In this document: positions 7,614-16,405 of the stretch, piece after piece | Layout of the letters: each line of letters begins with the position of its first letter | Numbering within the stretch: position 1 is the first letter of the stretch | Assembly (NCBI GenBank): GCA_003602665.1 | Contig: QQSG01000092.1 | Coordinates: forward strand, 1 to 20,485 | Source: Candidatus Poseidoniales archaeon | GTDB lineage: Archaea; Thermoplasmatota; Poseidoniia; Poseidoniales; Poseidoniaceae | Direction: 5' to 3' | DNA: 20,485 bases | Translations under genes and position numbers: made by a program | The notes under the pieces: model-generated | The model's database searches: none | The model's input: only the letters and a program-made list of their open reading frames with translations | Told to the model about the DNA's origin: nothing

Positions 7614-8126
7614 ATGATTATATTTGCTCATGGACTTGAAGGGACGCCTAATGGAAGTAAGATTCAGGCTTTGAGAGCATCAGGATTTGAAGTTCTTGCA
7701 CCAGATTTCCAGGGAATGGTTTTGAGTGAGAGAGTTGCTCTTTTAGAAACGATTTGTAATCAACACGCTGACAAGAAACCAATCTTGGCTGGTTCAAGTT
7801 ACGGCGGGCTTACTGCTGCGATAATTGCGATGAGAATGCCCCAACAATTTACTGGGCTTCTTTTGTGCGCTCCGGCCCTTCATCTGAAAGAAGCTCCTGT
7901 TGACGATGATACGGTTCTGGTCGCACCAAACGGTATGCCGACGGTCATTATCCACGGTATTGGAGATGACATCGTTCCTATTTCCTGCAGTCTTGAATAC
8001 GCAGAACGTTCTGGCAACGATATACTACAGTTCCACAAAGTGGATGATGGACATCGACTTTCTGAATCGCATAGTTCGATTATTGAGGGCGCGACCGCCT
8101 TGTATTCACAAACGATTGATTCATGA
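7614..8126 (+). CDS. Small alpha/beta hydrolase (YqiA/UPF0227-like)
   Basis: A 170-residue single-domain alpha/beta hydrolase. It begins with the oxyanion-hole strand MIIFAHGLEGTPNGSK. The nucleophile elbow G-S-S-Y-G lies at residues 60-64 with Ser62, a probable catalytic Asp is in GIGDDIVP (118 or 119), and the His is in DDGHRL (147). This complete triad and the short length resemble the YqiA/UPF0227 esterase group; the substrate is unknown. The frame opens at a TTG at 7560, but ATG 7614 places the first beta-strand at the N-terminus as in relatives. The gene is followed by purM after 22 bases and probably shares its transcript, with no evident biochemical link. Confidence 0.8.
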   Translation: MIIFAHGLEGTPNGSKIQALRASGFEVLAPDFQGMVLSERVALLETICNQHADKKPILAGSSYGGLTAAIIAMRMPQQFTGLLLCAPALHLKEAPVDDDTVLVAPNGMPTVIIHGIGDDIVPISCSLEYAERSGNDILQFHKVDDGHRLSESHSSIIEGATALYSQTIDS

Positions 8127-8148
8127 AACGTCTTGCTCTGGCAACGGT

Positions 8149-9258
8149 ATGAGCGACTCAATGGATTATGCTTCAAGCGGTGTTGATATCGATCTGGAAG
8201 GAGCCGCTGTCGCTTCACTGATTGGTTCTTTACAACGCTCCACTCGAAAGCCAGGGACACCAGGAGCACCAGTCGATTTACCTGGTGGCTTTGGAGGACT
8301 CATTGAATTTGGAAATCACCTTCTAGCAATGGCCACCGATGGTGTTGGAAGTAAATTACAAATCGCCACAGCTGTCAAACAATGGGCAAGCGTAGGTATA
8401 GATTGTATGGCAATGAATGTGAATGATTTACTCTGTGTTGGCGCTGAACCAATTGCTTTCGTAGATTACATTGCAGTTCCGAAACCAGATCCTGAAGTTC
8501 ATGCTGCAGTTGGAGCATCACTCGCAAAGGCCTGTGAATTGGCAAACGTCACCTTAGCAGGAGGAGAAACTGCATCTCTCCCTGGAATCGTTACTGAACT
8601 TGACCTCTCAGGTACGGCACTTGGCTATCTTGCCAAAGATGATGCAATAACTGGCGAAACACTGCAAGCAGGTGATGTCCTCATTGGACTACCCTCATCT
8701 GGAATTCATTCAAACGGGTTTTCTCTTGTTCGAAACATCATCAAGCACAGCGGACTTGGCTACGAGGATGCTTGTCCGTTTGACCCGGGTTTTGATGGGA
8801 GAGAAATCACCCGTTGGACCGAAGGAAATCCTACTTTTGCGGAAGTGTTGTTGACGCCAACCCGCATCTACTGCGATCCTGTTGTCAACTTACTTCATCA
8901 TCTCAAAGCAGAAAATGGGACAGTACATGATGTGCATGGAATCGCTCATATCACAGGAGGGGGATTGTCCAATCTTCTGAGATTACACGATTCTCTTGGA
9001 TGGCATATCGATAGCCCCCTGCCAATCCCTCCGGAATTTGTCTGGCTTCAACAAAATGGAAACGTTACAGATTTGGAGATGCATCGTACGTTCAATATGG
9101 GATTGGGGATGGTTCTTGCTGTATCAAAAGATGCAAGTGAGGAGATTCTGAATTTCCTAGTAGCAAAGGACTCTGGGGCTCAAATCATTGGCCATGTCCA
9201 CGATGATGGGCACAAGGTTACACATGTAAATTCAGAAGTCATGTTTCAGCACTATTGA
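8149..9258 (+). CDS. purM: Phosphoribosylformylglycinamidine cyclo-ligase (AIR synthetase)
   Basis: Catalyses ATP-dependent ring closure of FGAM to aminoimidazole ribonucleotide, step five of purine synthesis. The 369-residue product has the PurM landmarks in order: YASSGVDID at the N-terminus, ATDGVGSKL, MNVNDLLCVGAEPIAFVDYIA, LAGGETASLPG, IGLPSSGIHSNGFSLVR, LLTPTRIYCDPV, and AHITGGGLSNLLR. The open frame extends far upstream to 7900, through the hydrolase gene in another phase; ATG 8149 (or 8161) is chosen because family similarity begins there. Relatives are about 345-350 residues long, so it is complete with a slightly long C-terminus. Its TGA overlaps the trm1 ATG (TGATG). Confidence 0.95.
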   Translation: MSDSMDYASSGVDIDLEGAAVASLIGSLQRSTRKPGTPGAPVDLPGGFGGLIEFGNHLLAMATDGVGSKLQIATAVKQWASVGIDCMAMNVNDLLCVGAEPIAFVDYIAVPKPDPEVHAAVGASLAKACELANVTLAGGETASLPGIVTELDLSGTALGYLAKDDAITGETLQAGDVLIGLPSSGIHSNGFSLVRNIIKHSGLGYEDACPFDPGFDGREITRWTEGNPTFAEVLLTPTRIYCDPVVNLLHHLKAENGTVHDVHGIAHITGGGLSNLLRLHDSLGWHIDSPLPIPPEFVWLQQNGNVTDLEMHRTFNMGLGMVLAVSKDASEEILNFLVAKDSGAQIIGHVHDDGHKVTHVNSEVMFQHY

Positions 9259-10646
9259 TGCGGTGCGGTCAAGAAGAAGAATCGATTCCATCGACCATGG
9301 CCGATACGTTCAGCGGAGCAGATGACCCTGCTGGTTGGCCAGGACATCTTTGGCTTGAAGGGCGGACAGTCGTTCATCTTCAATCGAATCAAGAGCGTCC
9401 ATCTCATATGCCAAGAGGACCTGTTGCAAAGTCGCGAACTGGTTTCATAAATCCTGCAATGGCGCCCGCTCGAACACGTTCCGTACTCTTATTGCAAGAC
9501 GCTCTTGAATATGGTTGGCTCGCAGAAAACCGTCCCATACGAGCTCTTGACGCATTATGTGCAACCGGAATTCGAGTACGGAGATGGAGAAATGAAATTG
9601 CTCCTGAATTACAAGAACGCCTCCATATTACTGCAAATGACCTTGATTCTCAGGCGCTTGATTGGGCACTATCTTCGGTTCGAAACAACAGGACAAATGG
9701 GTCTTTCCCTGAACTTGAAGACGAGCAAATGCCGATTGAACACATCACTGAAGACGGAATTCATTTCCAGCGTTATGATGCACGAATGGCGATGATTCAA
9801 GGATCCTTCCAATGGATTGACCTTGACCCATTTGGCTCGCCTGTTCAATTTCTTGATACTGCAATACAGGGGCTTGGTCGCGTTGGTGTTCTGGAAGTGA
9901 CTGCTACAGATACTGCAGCATTGACTGGGTCATCATCAACTTCAGGAATGAGGCGATACGGGCATAATGGAATCGTCGATCATTACGCTCATGATGATGC
10001 TGTACGAGTCCTACTCGGGACAGTTGCCACTAGTGCGGCACGATTAGATCGCTCAATTGAGCCCATTCTTGCTCTCTTCGATGGCCATCATGTACGCGTC
10101 TCTGTTCTTGTTCGAAAGAGCAAATTAGGCGCAGATGAGAATCGGCAACAAATGGGTTGGAGAGTTCGGCATGATGACCTTCCCTACACGTTCGTAAAAC
10201 ATCCAAATCCTGAGCAGTTTGAACGTTCGAGTGGCCCGATGTGGATTGGCCCTTTATGGAATGAGGATATTACAGGCAGAATGACTGAGGATCATGCAGT
10301 CAACTGCTGTTTACCAACTGAGGATGATTTGAAATCGTGTGGTGAGACTGGGCTCGAGTGGAGTGATCTCGACCAAGTCTATGCTGAACGCGAATTGCGA
10401 CGATCTGTCCGCTATATCTCAGATGCTTCTTCTCTGCTTTCATCCGAACACCTTCTATTACCTTATGATCAGATTGCTCCTTGGGCAAAGGCTGCATCAA
10501 TGCCGTCTATGATCGACCTTATTTCGGCATTAAATGAAGACGGTTATCTTACTGCTCGTGTCCCCGATCTTAGGCCGTATATCGCCACGAAGGCCCCCTA
10601 TGAAGCGGTCTTAGAGATGGTTCGAAAAATGGATTCAACCGAATGA
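9258..10646 (+). CDS. trm1: tRNA (guanine-26-N2)-dimethyltransferase Trm1
   Basis: Methylates G26 at the junction of the D and anticodon stems using S-adenosylmethionine. Family landmarks (numbering from ATG 9258): GFINPAMAPARTRS at about 62-75, the SAM-binding DALCATGIRVRRW at 98-110, ITANDLD at 124-130, WIDLDPFGSPVQFLD at 186-200, VTATDTAALTG at 214-224, and a GPMWIGPLW strand later. The cysteine cluster that many archaeal Trm1 proteins carry before GPLWIGPL is absent here. The start is uncertain: ATG 9258 forms a TGATG junction with purM, while ATG 9297 would trim 13 residues. The 3' end overlaps the convergent PAC2 gene by 12 bases. Confidence 0.93.
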   Translation: MRCGQEEESIPSTMADTFSGADDPAGWPGHLWLEGRTVVHLQSNQERPSHMPRGPVAKSRTGFINPAMAPARTRSVLLLQDALEYGWLAENRPIRALDALCATGIRVRRWRNEIAPELQERLHITANDLDSQALDWALSSVRNNRTNGSFPELEDEQMPIEHITEDGIHFQRYDARMAMIQGSFQWIDLDPFGSPVQFLDTAIQGLGRVGVLEVTATDTAALTGSSSTSGMRRYGHNGIVDHYAHDDAVRVLLGTVATSAARLDRSIEPILALFDGHHVRVSVLVRKSKLGADENRQQMGWRVRHDDLPYTFVKHPNPEQFERSSGPMWIGPLWNEDITGRMTEDHAVNCCLPTEDDLKSCGETGLEWSDLDQVYAERELRRSVRYISDASSLLSSEHLLLPYDQIAPWAKAASMPSMIDLISALNEDGYLTARVPDLRPYIATKAPYEAVLEMVRKMDSTE

Positions 10647-11387
10647 TGGATCATTTTCAACGTCATCGTCTGGGGAAGGAAGAAGTGGTGTTGAATTCTG
10701 AATGATTTCCTGAACTGAATGCTCAATTTCTCTCGCATTTTCAAGCATCTTGGAAAGCGGAATGTCGACACCTGTCATTTCCGTGATTGCTTCGATAGCA
10801 ACAGCAGCTGCACGAACATCGGGGTACATCGGACTTGCTTCTGAGAGGAGAGCTGTAATGTCAAGATTAAGACGGTCCCCCTCACTTAGCAAAAAGCCGG
10901 TAATTCCAGAGACAATTCCTCGTTGAATCGTATTCAAATCCATCTCCTTCAGTCTCTTCCTTGCCTTCTCAGAGGCGCCTACAGCAAACAAGCCCTCGCC
11001 TTGGACTTCTTTTTCAGGTTTAAGGATTCCATCGATGATGATAAGTTGTTCAAATCCGCCTGCAGTGAACCATTCTAAAACAGTTGAACCAAAGGCGATG
11101 TCTTGTTCTTTTTCAAACTGAATTTCGGCAGTAAAGACGCCAATACCGTTTCCCTGATAGACTCGAACTGGATGACGAGGAACTTCATTTTGGATGAGAG
11201 CTACTGCTGGAAATCGTTCATCCATTACAGTGCCTAATTGGGTCAATCCAAGTGATTCAATAATGTGTGAGGCTGCAATAACTCCAACCATTCCAGCAGT
11301 GGTAAAACCACAGACTGCAACGCCCCCGGTAGTTGGATCAACTCCAGAACGAAGGACAACTTCGTATGTTCCAAACTGCTGGCTCAT
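10635..11387 (-). CDS. PAC2-family protein (proteasome assembly chaperone homologue)
   Basis: A 250-residue protein of the archaeal PAC2 family, whose studied members (PbaA, PbaB) relate to eukaryotic 20S proteasome assembly chaperones. Features: a VAVCGFTTAGMVGVIAASHIIESLGL nucleoside-phosphorylase-like first turn, then MDERFPAVALIQNEVPRHPVRVY, the EWFTAGGFEQLIIIDGI strand and helix, GIVSGITGFLL, and PMYPDVRAAAVAIEAI near the end. The C-terminus is acidic and disordered in appearance. A strong SD (GAGGGGG) lies before ATG 11387. It is the second gene after the giant surface protein, with 51 bases between them, so co-transcription is likely. Family firm; the precise partner is not shown by sequence. 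Confidence 0.88.
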   Translation of the reverse strand: MSQQFGTYEVVLRSGVDPTTGGVAVCGFTTAGMVGVIAASHIIESLGLTQLGTVMDERFPAVALIQNEVPRHPVRVYQGNGIGVFTAEIQFEKEQDIAFGSTVLEWFTAGGFEQLIIIDGILKPEKEVQGEGLFAVGASEKARKRLKEMDLNTIQRGIVSGITGFLLSEGDRLNLDITALLSEASPMYPDVRAAAVAIEAITEMTGVDIPLSKMLENAREIEHSVQEIIQNSTPLLPSPDDDVENDPSFG

Positions 11388-11438
11388 GGTTCCCCCTCAT
11401 TCCTCTGGTCGACTCGTGTTAGAAAAATATCACGCTTG

Positions 11439-14400
11439 TCATTCTGTGAATTCAGACCAGTCTTCTGCGCCTTCTTCGCGGTACCACCACGTTCCGTTTT
11501 CGTCTTCCCACCATTCAGTTCCATATTCATCGACTGAAATGCCATCATCTTCTTCAGCGGCTTCTTCAGCTTCTGGTTCTTGATGTTCTTCGATAATGTC
11601 ATTTGATTCCTCACCAGATAATTCGGAAATTAAGGAATCGCCAGGACGCTCGATAATCTCGGGTTCTACGCTGATGGTCTTATCTTCAAATTCATCTAAA
11701 GGACGACCTTCTGGCATTTCGAGAACAGGTTCGTCCTTCTCGATTGGGAAATTATCTTCTTCACCATAAAATTCGTCGTCATCAAATCCTGCACCTGCAC
11801 GACGATTTAACATCACATAGCCGAGAATTACCAAGACGAGAAGGGCGCCCCCAAGCCCTCCATAGAGGAGAGTGTTTGAGGATTCTTTGCCATCACCATC
11901 TGTCTTTGATGTGTCTTCAGGAACATCCTGTGAAGCAGTCCATTCTACAGTACCTGAAGTCATTTCAGGTTGAAGTGAATTATAATCGGGAGATGTTGTA
12001 TAAATTGAAAAACTGAGTGTTTTTACAACACCTTCATCCTTTTGTGCATTCCATATCTGATCGTATGTTGGTTCAAATGAAATTGTAGCGGAACCATTAG
12101 CAACAATGGTTACTGTGGACGGTTTTTTGAACAGTGCAGGGAGGTCTGTAGCAGTTAATTCAACTGAAATCCCGAATGGATTTGGATTGTCAATTTGGCA
12201 CTCAATTGGGTCGCTATCCATCTTCTTGTTGGTGAGAATTGTTGAACTTTCACAGGCGACTGTTGCTGGTAACAGAACTGTTGGCTCCCATTCAGGCTCA
12301 GTTGTAGTCGTGTTCGTTTCGTTATCTGGAGCGTCATCTACATACGCATTTAGTAACGTAGTATGTGATAAAGTTCCGAACCAATTCCGGTCATTCGTTA
12401 CTACATCAAATTGAATGTATGTTGCGTTTTCAAATTCTGAAACAACTCGGATTTTGCCTTGTGAGATTGTTTCAGTTCCACTGTTGATTACGACGTCTGA
12501 TTCATTGTATGCAGTCCATGCAACGGATGTTCCTTCCAAAGAGGCCTGTTGTGCTATGTCATTCGCATCGTTTGCAGTTAAAGTAATATTGAGATCTATC
12601 GCATTGTTTGAATCCTTGTCGGTATCTGTTGGACCTGAGAGTAGCGCACTGATTCCGGTGGTCAAGTTGAACTCGGCTATGCTTCCTGAGATTGGTTGAA
12701 CATCCGTTGTCGTGATAGATGCCATCGTTACATCTAAAGATAGGTTCTCTGAATAGGTTGAACTAAAATTCAAGAAGGTTATCGCTGCGATTTCATGTAA
12801 ATCTGCGACATCTACAGGGGTCCATATTCCTGAAGTATCGGTTGTTCCTATCAACGTGGAGATTTCATTTCCAGCCGTTATGACCAGTGTAAGAGGGGCG
12901 TTTTCAAGTGGTGAGAACCCTGTTCCATCCTCAACAGTTGCACTTACCTCAATCTTCAGAGGTTGAGTGGATACGAGATATTGATCTGGATTTCCTGTTG
13001 TTACTGTGATATCAACGTTGCTTTGGAGATAGGTGTTGTTGAAGGAGACTGTCGGACCAGCGAATGGGAGTGGGAGAGATGCATTATCATAGATATCTAC
13101 AGCAGCAATAGCAACCCAATACTGCGATGTCTCCTCTATTGCTTCTCCTGAAACACTTCCGTTCGAATCGGTGTAATCTGACATGATTGAGATGTCGTAT
13201 GATGTGATTGAATTCGCAAGTGTAGCAACTGGAGAATAGATTCTATCGCCCAGTTTGAAATTCTTTTCAGAGGTAAATTCAACGCTCGTTGCTGTTGATG
13301 AATCGAGACTCATGTTTGAAACATAAACAAGATATTCTTCGACAAATGAATCTGTACTTAGATTCCAAGAGGCCCGTAGGGGACTGGTTTCGGAACTTAT
13401 GTCGAGATCGATAAGTTGAACATTTGTAACATTTTCTGGAGCCGCTGGATATGGTATGGTTACCGATAGTGATTGAGAAAGGTTGCTGATGACACCATAG
13501 GTGTGAGTTGAACGTACGACATATCCATAGGTTGAACCAATATCAACTTGAGTGTCAGTGTAGTTGTTTGTTCCTGACACGATATCATGTGGGGTGGTCC
13601 AATCATACGCTGATGAAGAGGACATCTTGAAAATTTGGAACGATAATAAATCGGAGCCGTAACTCGACAACTGTTGCCATTCTATGGTTACGTGATTTTC
13701 AGTAAGCGATTGAATCGATAAGACTGGCGTAGGCGGCAAGGCAAGATTCGGTGCGCCGAGGGTGTAATTAGCACTGAATGAAGTAACATCAAAACTGCCA
13801 GGTTTAGATGTTTCAACCGGTAAAATCACAGTATAGGTTCCTGTTCCAGGGAGCATTTGTTGGTTCAGAGAGTTACTTAGTGAACCAATAGTTCCAGTGC
13901 TTGTCGTCACTTGGAAGGCAACATCATAGGCGATATCCAAATCAGTAAGATTTGCAGTTCCATTTGAATTGCTAGAAAGAGACATCATGTTGTTGACCAT
14001 TTCAATGCCGTATCCATCAGAAAAACCAGGATAGGCAGGGATACGTGGTGAAAGTGAGTCTCGTATGATATCGTTCGTGTCTGAGAGAGTTAGGACTCCA
14101 ATGCTTGAAATTGTGCTGCTTGAGTAACCTTCTGTCCAAATATCCATATTGCTGTCTACGTCAACATCTATCGAAAGATTGTGCCAGGCGCCAATGAAAA
14201 TTCCTTGAGAGAACTCCCCTGCAAGAACAAATTGTTCCATCAACCCGTCTGCATCTACGTCTGCAAAGTGAATGTCACGCGGCTGAGACCATGGCGTAAG
14301 AGGTTCCAATGTAGGGGCTCCAGCGCCTGCAACGTCAATTGATCTAAATCCAATGTCGCCATCAACCGTAGCAGGGTTGTTATCTCCAAATCCTGGATCG

Positions 14401-15737
14401 GGTAAGAAGAACGATGCGGTTCCGTCGTTATTGTGGTCTGCAATACTTGCGTTATTGGTATCGATCTGAACATTTGTTTGAACCCTAGTCCACGTTTGTC
14501 CGTTATTCACTAGAATATCTGAACCCATATTTTTGGGCGTAATGAAATCGATGTCCCCGTCACCATCGACATCGCCAGGTACCGAGAATGCAGATAGCCC
14601 ACGGAATTTATTGACGGGCGGTTTAATCGTCTGTGTCTGTGCATCGTAGATGATTTCAGTTGCATCGTTATTATCATCTGTGACCACGATTATCATTTCA
14701 GAGCGGTTCGGGGCGAAGAATTCACCGACGTGCATGCTGCGTAAATTCGCTCTCCCTTGGAAAAAGTTATACTTGTAAATATCAGCTGTATCTGCAATCC
14801 TTGATACGTTTGTGGTCCCATTGAATAAACTAAGAGCAACGAGTCCATTCCCCCCAGAATATCCGTGGATTGTAAGAAAGTCGGAAAAGTTATCACCGTT
14901 CATATCTACTAATTTTACGTCGATTGGGAAAGTTGTGATGTTTACATTGAAGTAAGGGTCGTAAGCTGAAGTGGTTGAGTTATAGTAGTGGATACACATT
15001 GTATTGTTGTATTGGGAAAACGTGACAACATCATCAAATGAATCGTTATTCATGTCAGCGACTCTGATTCTTTCTGATGTTTGGCAGGTTGTTGTCCAAT
15101 TGGAGAGGCTGTACGTCATCGTGGTGATGTTACTGGTAACGACGGCGAATCCAGTACCCACTCCAGTCGAGTAATTCTGCGTCGATAAGACAAATGCGTC
15201 AGCCATGGAATCACCATTTGAATCACCCATTTCCATTTGCTGAATAGATCCCACATGAACATATTGTGCTTCAATATTCGGCGTGTATGTGATATTGAGT
15301 TGGCTTGTTTGCAATGAAGCATTCTTCGGAAGTAAAATAGGAGTTGGCATCCCAGTGCTGTTATTGAGATGGACTAAGTCGTAGGTGTCTCCAGTTTGGA
15401 AACTGTTTTGATGCGATAAATCCCCATAACCAAGCCCTGAGTAACTCCAGATCGTATTTCCTTGGCTGTTGTTAATGTATACGCTTCCAGGGGTTGCAGA
15501 AGCATGGGAACTGTCAACCACAAAAGATGCATCCTGATAGGTAACGTTTCTCTCTAGGTCAATTTCTAAAGCAAGCGAGGTATTGTTACCATCTGATGAA
15601 ATCGAGATACTGGAGGTATTGTTCGTAAATGTCGAGACTTGGGTGGCAGAGCCTGTAGATGGAGAAATAAACAGAACTGAAGCCAATAAAATTGAGACTA
15701 AGAAAAGAGATTTTCGACGGGTTTGGGCTTCGTCCAT
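11439..15737 (-). CDS. Giant secreted, membrane-anchored FG-GAP/Fn3 surface protein
   Basis: A 1432-residue cell-surface protein. A signal peptide covers about residues 1-31. Between 170 and 500 lie at least six calcium-binding D-x-[DN]-x-D loops of FG-GAP/VCBS type (for example at 172, 228, 278, 389, 434 and 493), suggesting a beta-propeller. Fibronectin-III-like domains follow from about 668 (TPVLSIQSLTENHVTIEW) and 766, then more beta-sandwich-like segments. There are many N-x-S/T sequons. One membrane helix at about 1290-1310 is followed by NRR, so the last ~120 residues are cytoplasmic. They are strongly acidic and end in a Trp-rich segment (EWWEDENGTWWYREE). An SD (AGGTGAT) precedes the ATG at 15737. 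Adhesion, particle attachment or substrate binding is plausible; the function is unknown. Confidence 0.85.
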   Translation of the reverse strand: MDEAQTRRKSLFLVSILLASVLFISPSTGSATQVSTFTNNTSSISISSDGNNTSLALEIDLERNVTYQDASFVVDSSHASATPGSVYINNSQGNTIWSYSGLGYGDLSHQNSFQTGDTYDLVHLNNSTGMPTPILLPKNASLQTSQLNITYTPNIEAQYVHVGSIQQMEMGDSNGDSMADAFVLSTQNYSTGVGTGFAVVTSNITTMTYSLSNWTTTCQTSERIRVADMNNDSFDDVVTFSQYNNTMCIHYYNSTTSAYDPYFNVNITTFPIDVKLVDMNGDNFSDFLTIHGYSGGNGLVALSLFNGTTNVSRIADTADIYKYNFFQGRANLRSMHVGEFFAPNRSEMIIVVTDDNNDATEIIYDAQTQTIKPPVNKFRGLSAFSVPGDVDGDGDIDFITPKNMGSDILVNNGQTWTRVQTNVQIDTNNASIADHNNDGTASFFLPDPGFGDNNPATVDGDIGFRSIDVAGAGAPTLEPLTPWSQPRDIHFADVDADGLMEQFVLAGEFSQGIFIGAWHNLSIDVDVDSNMDIWTEGYSSSTISSIGVLTLSDTNDIIRDSLSPRIPAYPGFSDGYGIEMVNNMMSLSSNSNGTANLTDLDIAYDVAFQVTTSTGTIGSLSNSLNQQMLPGTGTYTVILPVETSKPGSFDVTSFSANYTLGAPNLALPPTPVLSIQSLTENHVTIEWQQLSSYGSDLLSFQIFKMSSSSAYDWTTPHDIVSGTNNYTDTQVDIGSTYGYVVRSTHTYGVISNLSQSLSVTIPYPAAPENVTNVQLIDLDISSETSPLRASWNLSTDSFVEEYLVYVSNMSLDSSTATSVEFTSEKNFKLGDRIYSPVATLANSITSYDISIMSDYTDSNGSVSGEAIEETSQYWVAIAAVDIYDNASLPLPFAGPTVSFNNTYLQSNVDITVTTGNPDQYLVSTQPLKIEVSATVEDGTGFSPLENAPLTLVITAGNEISTLIGTTDTSGIWTPVDVADLHEIAAITFLNFSSTYSENLSLDVTMASITTTDVQPISGSIAEFNLTTGISALLSGPTDTDKDSNNAIDLNITLTANDANDIAQQASLEGTSVAWTAYNESDVVINSGTETISQGKIRVVSEFENATYIQFDVVTNDRNWFGTLSHTTLLNAYVDDAPDNETNTTTTEPEWEPTVLLPATVACESSTILTNKKMDSDPIECQIDNPNPFGISVELTATDLPALFKKPSTVTIVANGSATISFEPTYDQIWNAQKDEGVVKTLSFSIYTTSPDYNSLQPEMTSGTVEWTASQDVPEDTSKTDGDGKESSNTLLYGGLGGALLVLVILGYVMLNRRAGAGFDDDEFYGEEDNFPIEKDEPVLEMPEGRPLDEFEDKTISVEPEIIERPGDSLISELSGEESNDIIEEHQEPEAEEAAEEDDGISVDEYGTEWWEDENGTWWYREEGAEDWSEFTE

Positions 15738-15740
15738 GGT

Positions 15741-15747
15741 ATCACCT
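15741..15747 (-). promoter_or_regulatory. Shine-Dalgarno of the surface-protein gene
   Basis: The minus strand reads AGGTGAT three bases before the ATG at 15737, a good match to the 16S anti-SD. It fixes the start and implies a real 5' leader, unlike mcm and the gene on the other side of this intergenic region. Confidence 0.6.
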
Positions 15748-15809
15748 GCATTCTACGCAGACTACCTATACTTCAAGTCGATTACGCTTCGATTGTGATG
15801 TTCGGAGTC

Positions 15810-15837
15810 GATATTTTCCTACATCGGCAGATATTTT
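15810..15837 (-). repeat. Two AAAATATC elements 20 bp apart (possible tandem TATA boxes)
   Basis: GATATTTT occurs at 15810-15817 and again at 15830-15837, reading AAAATATC on the minus strand. The nearer copy is about 75 bases before the surface-protein ATG, which would give a leader of about 50 bases containing the SD. They may be alternative TATA elements for the minus-strand gene. Confidence 0.3.
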
Positions 15838-15847
15838 GTTATCGTGG

Positions 15848-15856
15848 TAAATATAC
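15848..15856 (+). promoter_or_regulatory. TATA box of the winged-helix/pentapeptide gene pair
   Basis: TAAATATAC is centred about 46 bases before the ATG at 15898. The predicted transcript start near 15878 leaves a leader of about 20 bases without an SD, the same geometry as mcm. The element would lie inside the reading frame if the upstream GTG at 15844 were used, which argues for ATG 15898. Confidence 0.55.
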
Positions 15857-15897
15857 AAGGGTTATCAATAAGGGGGGGTTTCCTTAGACTGATACCC

Positions 15898-16398
15898 ATG
15901 GTAGCACAAGCGAAAATAATGGTCACTGCAGGCGACCTAGAAATTGACGTAAGCGGAGCAACTGTAGAAGTCGATGCACGACTTATACAAATGAGACATG
16001 ATGATACATGGTCAATTGTACTCGAACGCGTAAAAGAAGCAAGAGATGCTGCTATTGAAGCTGCTATCGATGCTGCAAGAGATGCCGGTCTTCCAGAGCG
16101 AGGTTCTGCGTTTAGATCCCTTGTTGAAAATTGTGCACTCAACAAGAAGCCTGACCAAGTACTTGCTGCAATTCATTACCTTCGTGACGTAGAGAATGTA
16201 CAAGATAGCCCGCCACGTGTTGTCAATCAACTCTTTTCCGATGGCGGAATAGACCCCCCTGGCAATTTATCTCTGTATCTAAACAGGCTCAGAGAACGCG
16301 GTTTACTCGAAGTACCATTTGAACATGGAGACAAAAATCGATTCGCAATCCTTACCGATGCTGGTAGGGCGCACCTCGATAAACAATCAACTTCCTGA
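15898..16398 (+). CDS. Conserved-looking protein with probable C-terminal winged helix
   Basis: A 166-residue soluble protein that I do not recognise. The N-terminus is a beta-rich segment (MVTAGDLEIDVSGATVEVD). An alanine-rich helix follows (RVKEARDAAIEAAIDAARDAG). From about residue 80 there is an all-helical part, then a helix-strand pattern LSLYLNRLRERGLLEVPFEHGDKNRFAILTDAGRAHL typical of a winged helix ending in a 'TDAG' wing. This suggests a DNA-binding or protein-interaction role. ATG 15898 is chosen over GTG 15844 because the TATA box lies between them. The pentapeptide-repeat gene starts seven bases after its stop, so the two are an operon. It is divergent from the surface-protein gene and could regulate it, but nothing shows that directly. 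Confidence 0.6.
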   Translation: MVAQAKIMVTAGDLEIDVSGATVEVDARLIQMRHDDTWSIVLERVKEARDAAIEAAIDAARDAGLPERGSAFRSLVENCALNKKPDQVLAAIHYLRDVENVQDSPPRVVNQLFSDGGIDPPGNLSLYLNRLRERGLLEVPFEHGDKNRFAILTDAGRAHLDKQSTS

Positions 16399-16405
16399 GT
16401 GAATC

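Noticed and set aside
7900..8148. A long in-frame extension upstream of purM.
   Set aside because: It overlaps the alpha/beta hydrolase in another frame and shows no PurM similarity; the family match starts at about 8161.
11194..11583. A 129-codon plus-strand open frame opposite the PAC2 and surface-protein ends.
   Set aside because: Ser/Pro-rich shadow of two well-supported minus-strand genes, spanning their junction.
11439..15737. The repeated Asp-rich loops considered as dockerin modules.
   Set aside because: They are spaced 40-110 residues apart within a beta-propeller-like region, fitting FG-GAP/VCBS repeats rather than paired dockerin loops.
15844..15897. A GTG start giving 18 more residues to the winged-helix-like protein.
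   Set aside because: The TATA box at 15848-15856 would lie within the coding region.
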